Below the pieces are notes generated by a model. That model was not told the origin of the DNA, did not search any database, and saw only the letters and a program-made list of their open reading frames with translations. A stretch of DNA of 64,000 nucleotides from Baekduia alba. GTDB lineage: Bacteria > Actinomycetota > Thermoleophilia > Solirubrobacterales > Solirubrobacteraceae. The DNA lies in NCBI RefSeq assembly GCF_028416635.1, contig NZ_CP114013.1:4836001-4900000 (forward strand), in the 5' to 3' direction. Shown here piece after piece: positions 7,385 to 15,168 of the stretch (position 1 is the stretch's first letter; each line of letters begins with the position of its first letter). Made by a program: the position numbers and the translations under genes.

Positions 7385-8110
7385 TCAGTAGCCCACAGCC
7401 GCGAAGTACAGCCCGTGCGGGGGCGCGGTCGGACCCGCCTCCGCACGTGGGCGACCCTCCAACAACGACAAGAACGACTCGAGGCTCCGCCGCTCGCTGG
7501 CGACCTCGAGCATCGTCCCGATCAGCACGCGGTTCATGTGGCGCATGAACGAGTCCGCGGTGATCCAGAGCTCGACGCCGTCGGCGCGCTCGCGCCAGGC
7601 GGCGCTGAGCACGACGCGCACGAAGCGCACGTGGTCGGTCTCGCTCGGCGTGAACGCCGTGAAGTCGTGCGCGCCGGCGAGCGCCGCCGCGCACGCGTCC
7701 AGCGCGTCGCGGTCGAGCGCGCGCGGCCAGTGCAGTGCGCGGCGCGCCTCGAACACCGACCGCGTCGGGCGCGTCAACAGCCGGTAGCAGTAGGTGCGCG
7801 ACCGGGCGTGGCGGCGCGCGTCGAAGCCGTCGGCAGCGGGCTCGCAGGCGAGTACCGCGATGTCGTCGGGCAGCACCGCGTTGAGGTTCTCGAGGCGCAC
7901 CGGCTCGCCGGCGTAGGACGCCACCTGCCCCCACGCGTGCACGCCCCGATCGGTGCGCCCCGCGACCGTCAGCTCGGCGCGGTCGCCATCGCGCAGCCGG
8001 ACGAGGGCGTCCTCCAGCGTGCCCTGGATCGTCCGCAGCCCGGGCTGCCGCGCCCAGCCCGCGAAGCCGGACCCGTCGTACTCGACGGTCAACCGCGTGG
8101 CCGCGCTCAC
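7385..8110 (-). CDS. truA: tRNA pseudouridine(38-40) synthase TruA
   Basis: A 241-residue TruA enzyme that converts uridines 38-40 of the tRNA anticodon arm to pseudouridine. The catalytic aspartate lies in AGRTDRGVHA (about residues 50-59), and the C-terminal TAPPHGLYF signature is intact. The RNA-binding FMRHMNR segment corresponds to the more usual FLRHMVR. The GTG start (8110) overlaps the marR stop by 4 bases, so the two are translationally coupled. In most actinobacteria truA directly follows rplQ; here five other genes lie between them. Confidence 0.93.
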   Translation of the reverse strand: MSAATRLTVEYDGSGFAGWARQPGLRTIQGTLEDALVRLRDGDRAELTVAGRTDRGVHAWGQVASYAGEPVRLENLNAVLPDDIAVLACEPAADGFDARRHARSRTYCYRLLTRPTRSVFEARRALHWPRALDRDALDACAAALAGAHDFTAFTPSETDHVRFVRVVLSAAWRERADGVELWITADSFMRHMNRVLIGTMLEVASERRSLESFLSLLEGRPRAEAGPTAPPHGLYFAAVGY

Positions 8111-8565
8111 CGCGCCAGCGCCTCGCCCAAGTCCACCAACAACGCACGCAGCCGGGCGACGTCACGCGCGCCCATCGTCTCCACCAGCTCGGCCTCGACC
8201 TCGGCGACCAACGCGCGCGCGATCGCGAACACCTCGCGCCCGCGGGCGGTCGCGCGCACGAGCTTGGCGCGCCCGTCGTCGGGATCCGGCTCACGCGTCA
8301 CGTAGCCCTGCTCCTCCAGGGCCACCACCAGCTCCGCCATCGACTGCTTGGCGACGCGCGCGCGCTCGGCCAGGACGCTAACGCGCGTGCCGCCGTCGTC
8401 GAGGAACTCGAAGACCGCCGCGTGCGGCGCGCGGATCGCGCCGTGCCCGCGCGCGGCGAGGTCGGCGAGCAGCCGGTCGGTCATCGCCGCGAACGGCTCG
8501 CGCAGCAGGATCGCGAGGTTCTCGGGCGCTTCGCGGGCGGTGCTCTGGGGCAGGCGGCTTGACAC
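8107..8565 (-). CDS. MarR family transcriptional regulator
   Basis: A 152-residue winged-helix repressor. SVLAERARVAKQSMAELVVALEEQGYVTREPDPDDGRAKLV contains the recognition helix and the MarR DxRxxxx wing signature (DPDDGRAK). The open frame reaches 8643, but that upstream part consists of operator and promoter sequence. GTG at 8565 is chosen because it clears most of the dyads and leaves a normal-length N-terminus. It is divergent from the cupin gene, and two 15-bp dyads between them are the likely binding sites. It is coupled to truA downstream. Confidence 0.85.
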   Translation of the reverse strand: MSSRLPQSTAREAPENLAILLREPFAAMTDRLLADLAARGHGAIRAPHAAVFEFLDDGGTRVSVLAERARVAKQSMAELVVALEEQGYVTREPDPDDGRAKLVRATARGREVFAIARALVAEVEAELVETMGARDVARLRALLVDLGEALAR

Positions 8566-8619
8566 TCGACAGGACTCCTGTCTATCTTGTCCAGGACTCG
8601 ACAAGACAGGATACCTGTC
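8559..8619. promoter_or_regulatory. MarR-type dyad operators and cupin promoter
   Basis: The sequence contains GACAGGACTCCTGTC (8568-8582, perfect arms around a central C) and GACAGGATACCTGTC (8605-8619), two 15-bp dyads with identical GACAGG arms, 37 bp apart. Between them CTTGTC (8586-8591) and GACAAG (8600-8605) form a third inverted pair. For the cupin gene, TTGACA at 8559-8564 and TATCTT at 8583-8588 form a promoter with an 18-base spacer, overlapped by the first dyad. Repression of both directions by the MarR protein is inferred. Confidence 0.75.
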
Positions 8620-8648
8620 GAACCTCCTCACCGATTGGAGCACGACCC

Positions 8649-9242
8649 ATGCGCGTCGGCACCGACCAGATCACCATCCGCGTCTCGGCCGCCGAGACCG
8701 GCGGGACCGTCCTCGCCGCGGACGTCCGGATGCCTGCAGGCGGCGGCCCGCCGCTGCTGCACCGCCATGACGCCGCGGAGATCTACCGCGTCGACGCGGG
8801 CGAGCTGGCGATCTACCTCGAGGACGAGCACGGCACCGTCACCCGCCGCGCCACGCGTGCCGGCGACGTCGTCCACATCCCGAGCGGCCACGCGCACACG
8901 ATCCGCAACGAGTCGGCCGCGCCCTCGCGCGCCTACGTCCTGTTCGCCCCCGGCGACGCGATGGAGCGCTTCGTCCACGCCGCCGCCGCGCTCGCCGACC
9001 CGCCGGCGCCGGAGGCCGTCGCCGCCGTGGCACGGCGCCACGGCGTGACGTTCGCGGGCCCGCTGCCGCTAGCGCCCGCCGAAGAGGTTGAGCAGGGAGA
9101 GGAAGATGTTGACGATGGAGACGAAGATGCCCGTCGCGATCCAGATGACGTCGTCCTCGGTCGCGTGCCGGCGCAGGTAGTTGAAGTCCACGATCAGGAA
9201 CGCGGCGCTGATCGCCAGGATCGCGAGCGACAGCAGCGGTGA
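8649..9242 (+). CDS. Cupin domain protein with run-on C-terminus
   Basis: The first 140 residues are a single cupin barrel. Motif 1 (LLHRHDAAEIYRVDAGELAIY, about residues 37-57) supplies the metal-binding His-His-Glu set, and motif 2 (GDVVHIPSGHAHTIRN, about residues 73-88) supplies the last histidine. The substrate is unknown. After residue 140 the frame has no stop and continues antisense through the end of the Bax-inhibitor gene to 9242, adding an acidic, low-complexity tail of about 57 residues. The ATG at 8649 follows the operators at 8568-8619. Control by the divergent MarR is likely, and the substrate may be linked to the MarR ligand. Confidence 0.78.
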   Translation: MRVGTDQITIRVSAAETGGTVLAADVRMPAGGGPPLLHRHDAAEIYRVDAGELAIYLEDEHGTVTRRATRAGDVVHIPSGHAHTIRNESAAPSRAYVLFAPGDAMERFVHAAAALADPPAPEAVAAVARRHGVTFAGPLPLAPAEEVEQGEEDVDDGDEDARRDPDDVVLGRVPAQVVEVHDQERGADRQDRERQQR

Positions 9243-9728
9243 GCCGCCCGACCCGAAGAGCAGCAGCACGAGCGAGATCGCCAGCAGGCCGAGCATCGCG
9301 AAGCTCAGCGGCCGGATCCAGCGCGCCAGGTCCTTGGAAGTCGCCGTGCCGTAGGCGCCCATGCCGAGCGTGATGATCGCGGTGCCGCCGGCGGCCTGGA
9401 CGACCGTGTCCGGGTCCGCGTTGACGTAGTAGTTGAGGACCGGGCCGAGGCTCAGGCCGAGCACGAGCGCGAAGGCGAACAGCCACGCGATGCCGATGGA
9501 GCCGGCCCGCAGCGGCGCGACGAACGACTGCGCCAGGACCATGCCCAGCGCCACGAAGCTCAGGATGCGCGCGGTGCCCAACGCCATGTCCTTGCCGACG
9601 AACGAGCCGGCGGCGAGGAAGGCGATCGCGATCCCGACCAGGAACATGACCTGGCCGAACAGGGTCGCCGTGCTCACGCGCGACGGCGCGCGTGTCGTGC
9701 CGGCGTAGGAGCCGTAGAGGTCGCTCAT
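9069..9728 (-). CDS. Bax inhibitor-1/YccA family membrane protein
   Basis: A 219-residue protein with seven predicted hydrophobic segments between about residue 25 and the C-terminus. It has the GxYGxxxxxD-type segment (MGAYGTATSKDLARW) and C-terminal NIFLSLLNLFGGR that mark the BI-1/YccA family. Members act as pH-sensitive calcium leak channels or modulate membrane proteolysis; the role in actinobacteria is unclear. The ATG at 9728 is chosen over the longer frame because MSDLYGSYAG is a typical polar N-terminus and the longer extension overlaps the promoter of the divergent VOC gene. Its 3' end overlaps the cupin frame by 174 bases on the opposite strand. Confidence 0.85.
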   Translation of the reverse strand: MSDLYGSYAGTTRAPSRVSTATLFGQVMFLVGIAIAFLAAGSFVGKDMALGTARILSFVALGMVLAQSFVAPLRAGSIGIAWLFAFALVLGLSLGPVLNYYVNADPDTVVQAAGGTAIITLGMGAYGTATSKDLARWIRPLSFAMLGLLAISLVLLLFGSGGSPLLSLAILAISAAFLIVDFNYLRRHATEDDVIWIATGIFVSIVNIFLSLLNLFGGR

Positions 9729-9745
9729 GGCCCGCAGGGTACCTC

Positions 9746-9774
9746 TTGGCGCGCGCACCGCAACCGAGTACAAC
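9746..9774 (+). promoter_or_regulatory. Promoter of VOC gene
   Basis: TTGGCG (9746-9751), a 17-base spacer and TACAAC (9769-9774) form a sigma-70-like promoter. The start point expected 7-8 bases further on coincides with the GTG at 9782, so the message should be leaderless; no ribosome binding site is present. Confidence 0.5.
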
Positions 9775-9781
9775 AACGGTC

Positions 9782-10372
9782 GTGCGCAAGCTCCAAGCCC
9801 AGGGCGTCCACCACATCACGATCGTCGGCGCCGACCGCCAGACGTCGATCGACTTCTGGGAGGGCGTCCTCGGCATGCCCTTCGTGTTCGACCAGCCCAA
9901 CCTCGACAACCCGAACGAGGGCCACCTCTACTTCGACCCGGGCGACGGCCGGCTGATCACGGTCTTCACCAACGAGGAGCGCGAGCGCGTCCACGACCGC
10001 ACGCCGACCGACCCGGGCTGCGTCCACCACCTCGCGTTCGCGGTGTCCAACGCGACCTTCCGCCAGGCGGTGGAGCGCCTCGACGAGCGCGGCATCCACC
10101 ACAGCGGCGTCAAGGACCGCGGGTTCATGGACTCGATCTACTTCAAGGACCCGTTGGGCCTCCTGATCGAGCTCGCGTCCTACCGCTTCGAGCCGCCGCA
10201 CGGCTTCACGCACGCCGAGGTGCTGCTCGAGGCCCACAAGCTCCGGGTCGAGCGCGAGGACTACAACATCGCTCCGATCCACCTCGCCGACGCGATCGAG
10301 CAGATGACGCTGTCGTCACGCGCGTCGCTGTCGGCCGACCGGACGCCGAAGGACCCCTACAACAAGAGCTAG
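9782..10372 (+). CDS. VOC (glyoxalase/dioxygenase fold) family protein
   Basis: A 196-residue vicinal-oxygen-chelate protein. Two beta-alpha-beta-beta-beta units are visible: VHHITIVGADRQTSIDFWEG through YFDPGDGRLITVF, and CVHHLAFAVSNATFRQAV through FKDPLGLLIELAS. Candidate metal ligands are the histidines of VHHIT and CVHHLAF and the glutamate of LIELA, as in glyoxalase I and extradiol dioxygenases. The last 45 residues form a helical tail outside the fold. The substrate is unknown. The start is fixed by the promoter immediately upstream. It ends on the same CTAG tetranucleotide as the convergent haem monooxygenase gene. Confidence 0.82.
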   Translation: MRKLQAQGVHHITIVGADRQTSIDFWEGVLGMPFVFDQPNLDNPNEGHLYFDPGDGRLITVFTNEERERVHDRTPTDPGCVHHLAFAVSNATFRQAVERLDERGIHHSGVKDRGFMDSIYFKDPLGLLIELASYRFEPPHGFTHAEVLLEAHKLRVEREDYNIAPIHLADAIEQMTLSSRASLSADRTPKDPYNKS

Positions 10373-10686
10373 CCCGGGTTGGGGGCCTCGGTCTCCAGCA
10401 CGTCGAACGACCAGACCTCCGACGCCGTGCCCACCGGCCCACTCTGGCGATGCTGCGCATGGCCGGCCGCGAAGTCCGGCCCGCGCATCCACGCGACGAA
10501 GTCCTCCTCGGACCGCCACTGCGTGACGACGAGGCAGACATCCCGCTCGTCGTTGGGTCGCAGCAGCTGAAACGCCTCGAAGCCCTCGGCGGAGGAGACC
10601 TTCCCGGCCCGCGACGCGAACCGCTGCGCGAACTCCTCGAACCGCTCACGCGGGACGGTGATGGCATTGATCTTGACGACGCTCAC
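10369..10686 (-). CDS. Haem-degrading monooxygenase, MhuD/IsdG-like (ABM fold)
   Basis: A 105-residue dimeric alpha-beta barrel protein. It closely resembles Mycobacterium tuberculosis MhuD as I recall that sequence: VVKINAI at the N-terminus, FQLLRP in the centre and VVTQWRSEEDFVAW after it. The residues essential in MhuD are placed correctly: Asn7, Trp66 and a histidine at 76 (one position later than His75 of MhuD). This supports haem binding and oxidative release of iron, but the wider antibiotic-biosynthesis-monooxygenase family includes other activities. No iron-uptake gene or Fur-like box is visible nearby. Confidence 0.75.
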   Translation of the reverse strand: MSVVKINAITVPRERFEEFAQRFASRAGKVSSAEGFEAFQLLRPNDERDVCLVVTQWRSEEDFVAWMRGPDFAAGHAQHRQSGPVGTASEVWSFDVLETEAPNPG

Positions 10687-10857
10687 GCGAGGGATCGTGG
10701 CAGATGGCGCCCAGCGCGGGGCGTCGCCGGGTGCGCGAGACGTGGCTCAGGGCACCGAGGACGCGAAGCCGGAGCGACCGCTGCGGGTGTGGCTCGGCCT
10801 GTGGGCGGCGCCAGGTGGAGGACCGACAGCGGCGGGCCGACCCGTACCCCGCAAACA

Positions 10858-10885
10858 CGACGGGCGCCCCTGAGGGCGCCCGTCG
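10858..10885 (-). terminator. Terminator of the alpha operon (after rplQ)
   Basis: A perfect 12-bp stem (10858-10869 with 10874-10885) around the loop CTGA, 22 bases past the rplQ stop. On the minus strand it is followed by TGTTTG, a weak U-rich tract. It is the strongest stem in the 221-base gap between rplQ and the haem monooxygenase gene, where no gene is otherwise seen. Confidence 0.75.
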
Positions 10886-10907
10886 GCGAAGCAAGAGCTC
10901 GGGCGAG

Positions 10908-11261
10908 CTAGACCAGCTCGATGAACACCATCTCGGTCGAGTCCGAGCGGCGCGGGCCGAGCTTGAGGATGCGGGTGTAGCCGCCGGGACGGTCGGCGTA
11001 GCGCGGCGCGACCTCCTCGAACAGCTTGTGCACGGCGAACTTGTCCTGGCCCAGGATCGACAGGGCCTGGCGGCGCGCGTGCAGGTCGCCCTTCTTGGCG
11101 AGCGTGATCAGCTGCTCGACCTCGGGCTTGACGGCCTTGGCCTTGGCCTGCGACGTCTTGATGCGCTCGTGCTCGATGACCTCCTTGCAGAGGTTGGCGA
11201 GCAGCGCCTTGCGGTGCGCGGAGTCGCGGCTGAGCTTGTGACGGGTCTTCTGGTGACGCAT
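10908..11261 (-). CDS. rplQ: 50S ribosomal protein L17
   Basis: This 117-residue protein is full length for bacterial L17. It starts with the invariant MRHQKTRHKLSR block, which binds 23S rRNA near the tunnel exit, and ends with GYTRILKLGPRRSD...MVFIEL. It is the last gene of the alpha operon, 15 bases after rpoA, and is followed by a strong hairpin terminator. Nothing unusual is seen. Confidence 0.97.
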   Translation of the reverse strand: MRHQKTRHKLSRDSAHRKALLANLCKEVIEHERIKTSQAKAKAVKPEVEQLITLAKKGDLHARRQALSILGQDKFAVHKLFEEVAPRYADRPGGYTRILKLGPRRSDSTEMVFIELV

Positions 11262-11276
11262 GGTTTCTCAGTTCCT

Positions 11277-12251
11277 TCAGTCGTCGCGCAGCGCCAACCC
11301 GCGCGCGTGCAGCGTCTCGATGACCTCGTCGATGGACTTCTTGCCGAAGTTCGGGATCGCGGCCAGCTCGCCCTCGGACTTCGAGATGAGGTCGCCGACG
11401 GTCTGGATGCCCGCACGCTTCAGGCAGTTGTACGACCGGACGCCGAGCTCGAGCTCCTCGATGAGGATGTCGTGCATCGGGCCCTGCGACGTCGCGCCAG
11501 CGCCGTTGACGCCGGGCACCTGGCCCTGGTCGAGCGCACCGCCGGGGCCCGCGCGGAGCTCCTCGATGCGGTCGGCGTCGGTGAAGATCGCCAGCTGCGA
11601 GATCAGGATCTCGGCGGCCTCGCGGAGCGCGGCCTGCGGGTCGATCGAGCTGTCGGTCTCGATGTCGAGCGTGAGCTTGTCGTAGTCGGTGCGCTGGCCG
11701 ACGCGGGCCTGCTCCACCGCGTAGGCGACGCGGCGGACCGGCGAGAAGATCGAGTCGATCGGGATGACGCCGATCGGCTGGTCGGGAGACTTGTTCTCCT
11801 CGGCCGGGCGGTAGCCGCGGCCGCGACCGATCGTCATGTACATCTCGAGCTTGGTCTTCTTCTCAAGCGTCGCGATGTGCACGTCGGGGTTGAGGATCTC
11901 GACGCCCGCGGGCAGGTCGATGTCCTTGGCCGTGATCTCGCCCGGGCCGGTGACGACCAGCGGGGCCTCGATCTCGGTCGCGTCCGAGTGCATCCGGCAG
12001 ACGATGCCCTTGAGGTTCAGGACGATGTCGGTGACGTCCTCCGTGACGCCCTTGATCGTGGAGAACTCGTGGGCGACGCCCTCGATCCGGACGCTGGTCA
12101 CGGCCGCACCGGCCAGCGAGGACAGCAGCACGCGGCGCAGCGAGTTGCCGAACGTGTAGCCGAAGCCGCGGTCGAGGGGCTCGATCACGAACGAGCCGCG
12201 ATGCTCCTCGACGGATTCGCTGGTGATGCGAGGGATCTGGAAGTCGAGCAC
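11277..12251 (-). CDS. rpoA: RNA polymerase alpha subunit
   Basis: At 324 residues the length is normal for the family. The N-terminal assembly domain carries GFGYTFGNSLRRVLLSSLAGAAV (dimerisation and beta contact), and the C-terminal domain carries the DNA/activator-binding helices around LGVRSYNCLKRAGIQTVGDL and NFGKKSIDEV. A GTG start at 12251 gives the common MLDFQIPRI beginning. A 114-base gap separates it from rpsD, enough for extra regulation but without a clear promoter. Confidence 0.97.
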   Translation of the reverse strand: MLDFQIPRITSESVEEHRGSFVIEPLDRGFGYTFGNSLRRVLLSSLAGAAVTSVRIEGVAHEFSTIKGVTEDVTDIVLNLKGIVCRMHSDATEIEAPLVVTGPGEITAKDIDLPAGVEILNPDVHIATLEKKTKLEMYMTIGRGRGYRPAEENKSPDQPIGVIPIDSIFSPVRRVAYAVEQARVGQRTDYDKLTLDIETDSSIDPQAALREAAEILISQLAIFTDADRIEELRAGPGGALDQGQVPGVNGAGATSQGPMHDILIEELELGVRSYNCLKRAGIQTVGDLISKSEGELAAIPNFGKKSIDEVIETLHARGLALRDD

Positions 12252-12365
12252 TGGGAGGTCCTGGTTCTTCGTCGTTGTGCCCGGCTGAGGCAGAGGGGGA
12301 GTCGCCGGGCCTCTCGCGCAGCCCTCCCGCCTGATGTGGAAGGAGAGCGCGCGGTCAGTCGGGTC

Positions 12366-12986
<621 letters not shown>

Positions 12987-12995
12987 GCGGAGTTC

Positions 12996-13391
12996 CTAGA
13001 CGCGGCGCCGCTTGCGGGGGCGGCAGCCGTTGTGGGCCTGCGGGGTGACGTCCTTGACGCCGGTCACTTCGAGGCCGGCGGCCTGGAGCGAGCGGATCGC
13101 GGTCTCGCGGCCAGAGCCGGGACCCTTCACGAACACCTCGACCTTCTGAAGGCCCTGCTCGATGCCCTTGCGGGCAGCGGCATCGGCCGTGACCTGCGCG
13201 GCGAACGGCGTCGACTTGCGGGAGCCCTTGAAGCCGGCGCCGCCGGCGGACTCCCAAGCGATGACGTTGCCCTCGCGGTCGGTGAGGGAGACGATCGTGT
13301 TGTTGAACGAGGTCTTGATGTGGGCCTGGCCGACCGGGATGTTCTTCTTCGGCTTGCGGCGGCCACGCTGCGGGCGCTTCGGTGCGGGCAC
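12996..13391 (-). CDS. rpsK: 30S ribosomal protein S11
   Basis: This 131-residue platform protein binds 16S rRNA near the mRNA exit. The [22 protein letters not shown] block and the C-terminal [15 protein letters not shown] are conserved. The start codon overlaps the rpsM stop by one base, giving tight translational coupling. Confidence 0.97.
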   Translation of the reverse strand: MPAPKRPQRGRRKPKKNIPVGQAHIKTSFNNTIVSLTDREGNVIAWESAGGAGFKGSRKSTPFAAQVTADAAARKGIEQGLQKVEVFVKGPGSGRETAIRSLQAAGLEVTGVKDVTPQAHNGCRPRKRRRV

Positions 13392-13771
13392 TACTTCTTC
13401 CCAGCCTTCTTCTTACCGGCGACCGACATGCGCTTCGGGCCCTTGCGCGTGCGGGCGTTGGTCTTGGTGTTCTGCCCCCGGACCGGCAGGCCGCGCCGGT
13501 GGCGCAGGCCGCGGTAGCACCCGATCTCCATCAGGCGCTTGATGTTCTGCGAGCGCTCACGGCGCAGGTCGCCCTCGACGGTGAGGTTGTCGACCGCGTC
13601 ACGCAGCTTGCTGACCTCGTCCTCGGTCAGGTCGCGGACGTAGGTATCCGGGTGGATGCCGTTGTCGCTCAGAAGCTTGTTCGACGTCGAACGGCCGATG
13701 CCGTAGATGTAGGTCAGACCGACCTCGACGCGCTTGTTAAGGGGGACGTTGACCCCAGCAATACGAGCCAT
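13391..13771 (-). CDS. rpsM: 30S ribosomal protein S13
   Basis: A 126-residue head protein that contacts P-site tRNA and L5. [28 protein letters not shown] fixes the start at ATG 13771; the frame is open 20 codons further into the rpmJ gene but without significance. The basic C-terminal tail ([16 protein letters not shown]) reaches toward the A- and P-site tRNAs. It follows rpmJ by only 4 bases. Confidence 0.97.
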   Translation of the reverse strand: MARIAGVNVPLNKRVEVGLTYIYGIGRSTSNKLLSDNGIHPDTYVRDLTEDEVSKLRDAVDNLTVEGDLRRERSQNIKRLMEIGCYRGLRHRRGLPVRGQNTKTNARTRKGPKRMSVAGKKKAGKK

Positions 13772-13775
13772 CAGG

Positions 13776-13889
13776 TTAGCCCTGACGCTGCTTGTGGCGG
13801 GGGTTCTGGCAGATGACGAGGACCGCGCCATGGCGACGGATGATCTTGCACTTCTCGCACATCGGCTTGACCGACGGTCGTACCTTCAT
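13776..13889 (-). CDS. rpmJ: 50S ribosomal protein L36, zinc-binding form
   Basis: A 37-residue protein beginning [15 protein letters not shown]. The zinc ligands Cys11, Cys14, Cys27 and His32 are all present, so this is the zinc-dependent form. The gene runs from ATG 13889 to TAA 13776. In the usual order infA lies directly upstream; here it is missing and rpmJ instead follows a leader hairpin and a likely promoter at 14002-14010. Confidence 0.96.
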   Translation of the reverse strand: MKVRPSVKPMCEKCKIIRRHGAVLVICQNPRHKQRQG

Positions 13890-13963
13890 GGTCCCTTTCC
13901 AAGAGTTTGGCCCGGTGACGCGCTCTGGTTGCCGCGGGAGCAACCGCTGCTACGTCACGGATG

Positions 13964-14010
13964 GCGCGCACGCAGGGGCATTGCGCACGCGCGGACAGTT
14001 GAAGATAGCA
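13964..14010 (-). promoter_or_regulatory. Promoter and 5'-leader hairpin of rpmJ-rplQ
   Basis: On the minus strand TGCTATCTT (complement of 14002-14010) is an extended -10 element with no clear -35. The expected start point near 13996 is followed at once by a long stem: 13964-13974 pairs with 13982-13992 over 11 positions on the RNA, including two G-U pairs, around a 7-base loop. This gives rpmJ-rpsM-rpsK-rpsD-rpoA-rplQ their own promoter and about 105 bases of leader. The same -10 core recurs before rpoB, rpsL and fusA. Confidence 0.5.
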
Positions 14011-14070
14011 AAGCCGATCTTGCGCCGTCTTGACCCGAACGATCTCCGGGCAGCGGAGGTTCGAGCCCCG

Positions 14071-14374
14071 CCGCCCGACCGGTTCCAGCGGACCGTCAGC
14101 GCCGTCGTCGCGCCGACCGACATGCCGGAAGACGGAGTGAGGGTGACGCGGACCGCGAGGCGGTGGCGGCCGTGGTGGCGCAGCGCGCGGCGGCCGGCCT
14201 TGGAGACCTTCAGGCGCAGCGTGACCGTGCCGGCGCGCTTCGCCTTGGCGGCGCCGGACGCGATCGCCCGGAGCGTCCGGGACGGCCCGTGAGGGCGGCC
14301 GTGCCCTGGACGAGGACCGTGGTCCCGGCGAGCGCCGACACCGCCTCGTTCGACGCGCCGGGATCCTACGCGCG
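14071..14374 (-). pseudogene. Fragment of a secreted-protein 3' end between map and rpmJ
   Basis: Immediately after the map stop a translatable remnant is visible in two frames: DPGASNEAVSALAGTT then, after a shift near 14285-14295, RAGTVTLRLKVSKAGRRALR and AVRVTLTPSSG. These blocks are typical of the C-terminal Ig-like modules of large secreted actinobacterial proteins. There is no start codon, the frame is broken and the 5' part is absent, so this is a decayed fragment. It occupies the place where infA normally lies. The rest of the 485-base gap holds the rpmJ leader. Confidence 0.5.
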
Positions 14375-15142
14375 TTAGAGCGCGCCTTCGCCGTCGTGCC
14401 ACGGAGTCAGGATCCGCGGCCCGTCGGCGGTGACGGCGATCGTGAACTCGAAGTGCGCGGCCAGCGAGCCGTCCTGGGAGTAGATCGCCCAGCCGTCGTC
14501 GCCCATGCGCACCATGTGGCGGCCGGCCGTGGTCATCGGCTCGACGGCCAGGACCATCCCCTCCTCCAGCAGCGGGCCCTTGCCCGCGTCGCCGTAGTTG
14601 GGGATCTGCGGCTCCTCGTGCATGTCGCGGCCGATGCCGTGGCCGACGAGCGAGCGGACGACCGACAGGCCCTCGGCCTCGACGGTCTGCTGGACGGCAT
14701 GCGAGACGTCGCTGAGCCGGTTGCCCGGCCGGCACTGCTCGACCGCGTCGAACAGCGAGCGCCGGGTGACCTCCAGCAGCTTGTCGGCCACCGGCGTGAC
14801 CGGGCCGACCGGGAACGTGAACGCCCCGTCGGCCACCCAGCCGTCGTAGGTGACGCCGATGTCGATCGAGATCACGTCGCCGCGGCCGAGCCGGTACGGG
14901 CCCGGGATGCCGTGGACGACCATCGCGTTGGGCGACGCGCAGATCGAGCCCGTGAAGCCGCGATAGCCCTTGAACGACGGCACCGCGCCCTGGGAGCGGA
15001 TGAACTTCTCGGCCGCCTGGTCGAGCTCGGCGGTGGACACGCCCTCGCGGATCTTGCCCGCGATGAGCTTCATCGTCCGGGCGTGGATGGCGCCGGCGGC
15101 GGCCATCTTCTCGATCTCGGCTGGCGACTTCTTGATGATCAC
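14375..15142 (-). CDS. map: Methionine aminopeptidase, type I
   Basis: This 255-residue enzyme removes the initiator methionine from new proteins with a two-metal centre. The ligands are in order: His of VVHGIP, Asp of SIDIGV, Asp of ADGAFTF, His of LVGHGIGRDMHE, Glu of AVEPM and Glu of AHFEFT. It lacks the N-terminal zinc/SH3 extension of type Ic enzymes. ATG at 15142 begins MIIKKSPAEIEKM, the family start, 26 bases after adk. Confidence 0.95.
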   Translation of the reverse strand: MIIKKSPAEIEKMAAAGAIHARTMKLIAGKIREGVSTAELDQAAEKFIRSQGAVPSFKGYRGFTGSICASPNAMVVHGIPGPYRLGRGDVISIDIGVTYDGWVADGAFTFPVGPVTPVADKLLEVTRRSLFDAVEQCRPGNRLSDVSHAVQQTVEAEGLSVVRSLVGHGIGRDMHEEPQIPNYGDAGKGPLLEEGMVLAVEPMTTAGRHMVRMGDDGWAIYSQDGSLAAHFEFTIAVTADGPRILTPWHDGEGAL

Positions 15143-15168
15143 GGCGAATGGACCTCCGCCGTCGAAGG

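Noticed and set aside
8566-8643. N-terminal extension of the MarR gene to 8643
   Set aside because: The added codons are made of the dyad operators and the cupin promoter, and the family does not have this extension.
14055-14075. GGTTCGAGCCCC, a second T-loop-like motif
   Set aside because: Stem pairing fails on both strands and the motif lies inside the decayed gene fragment.
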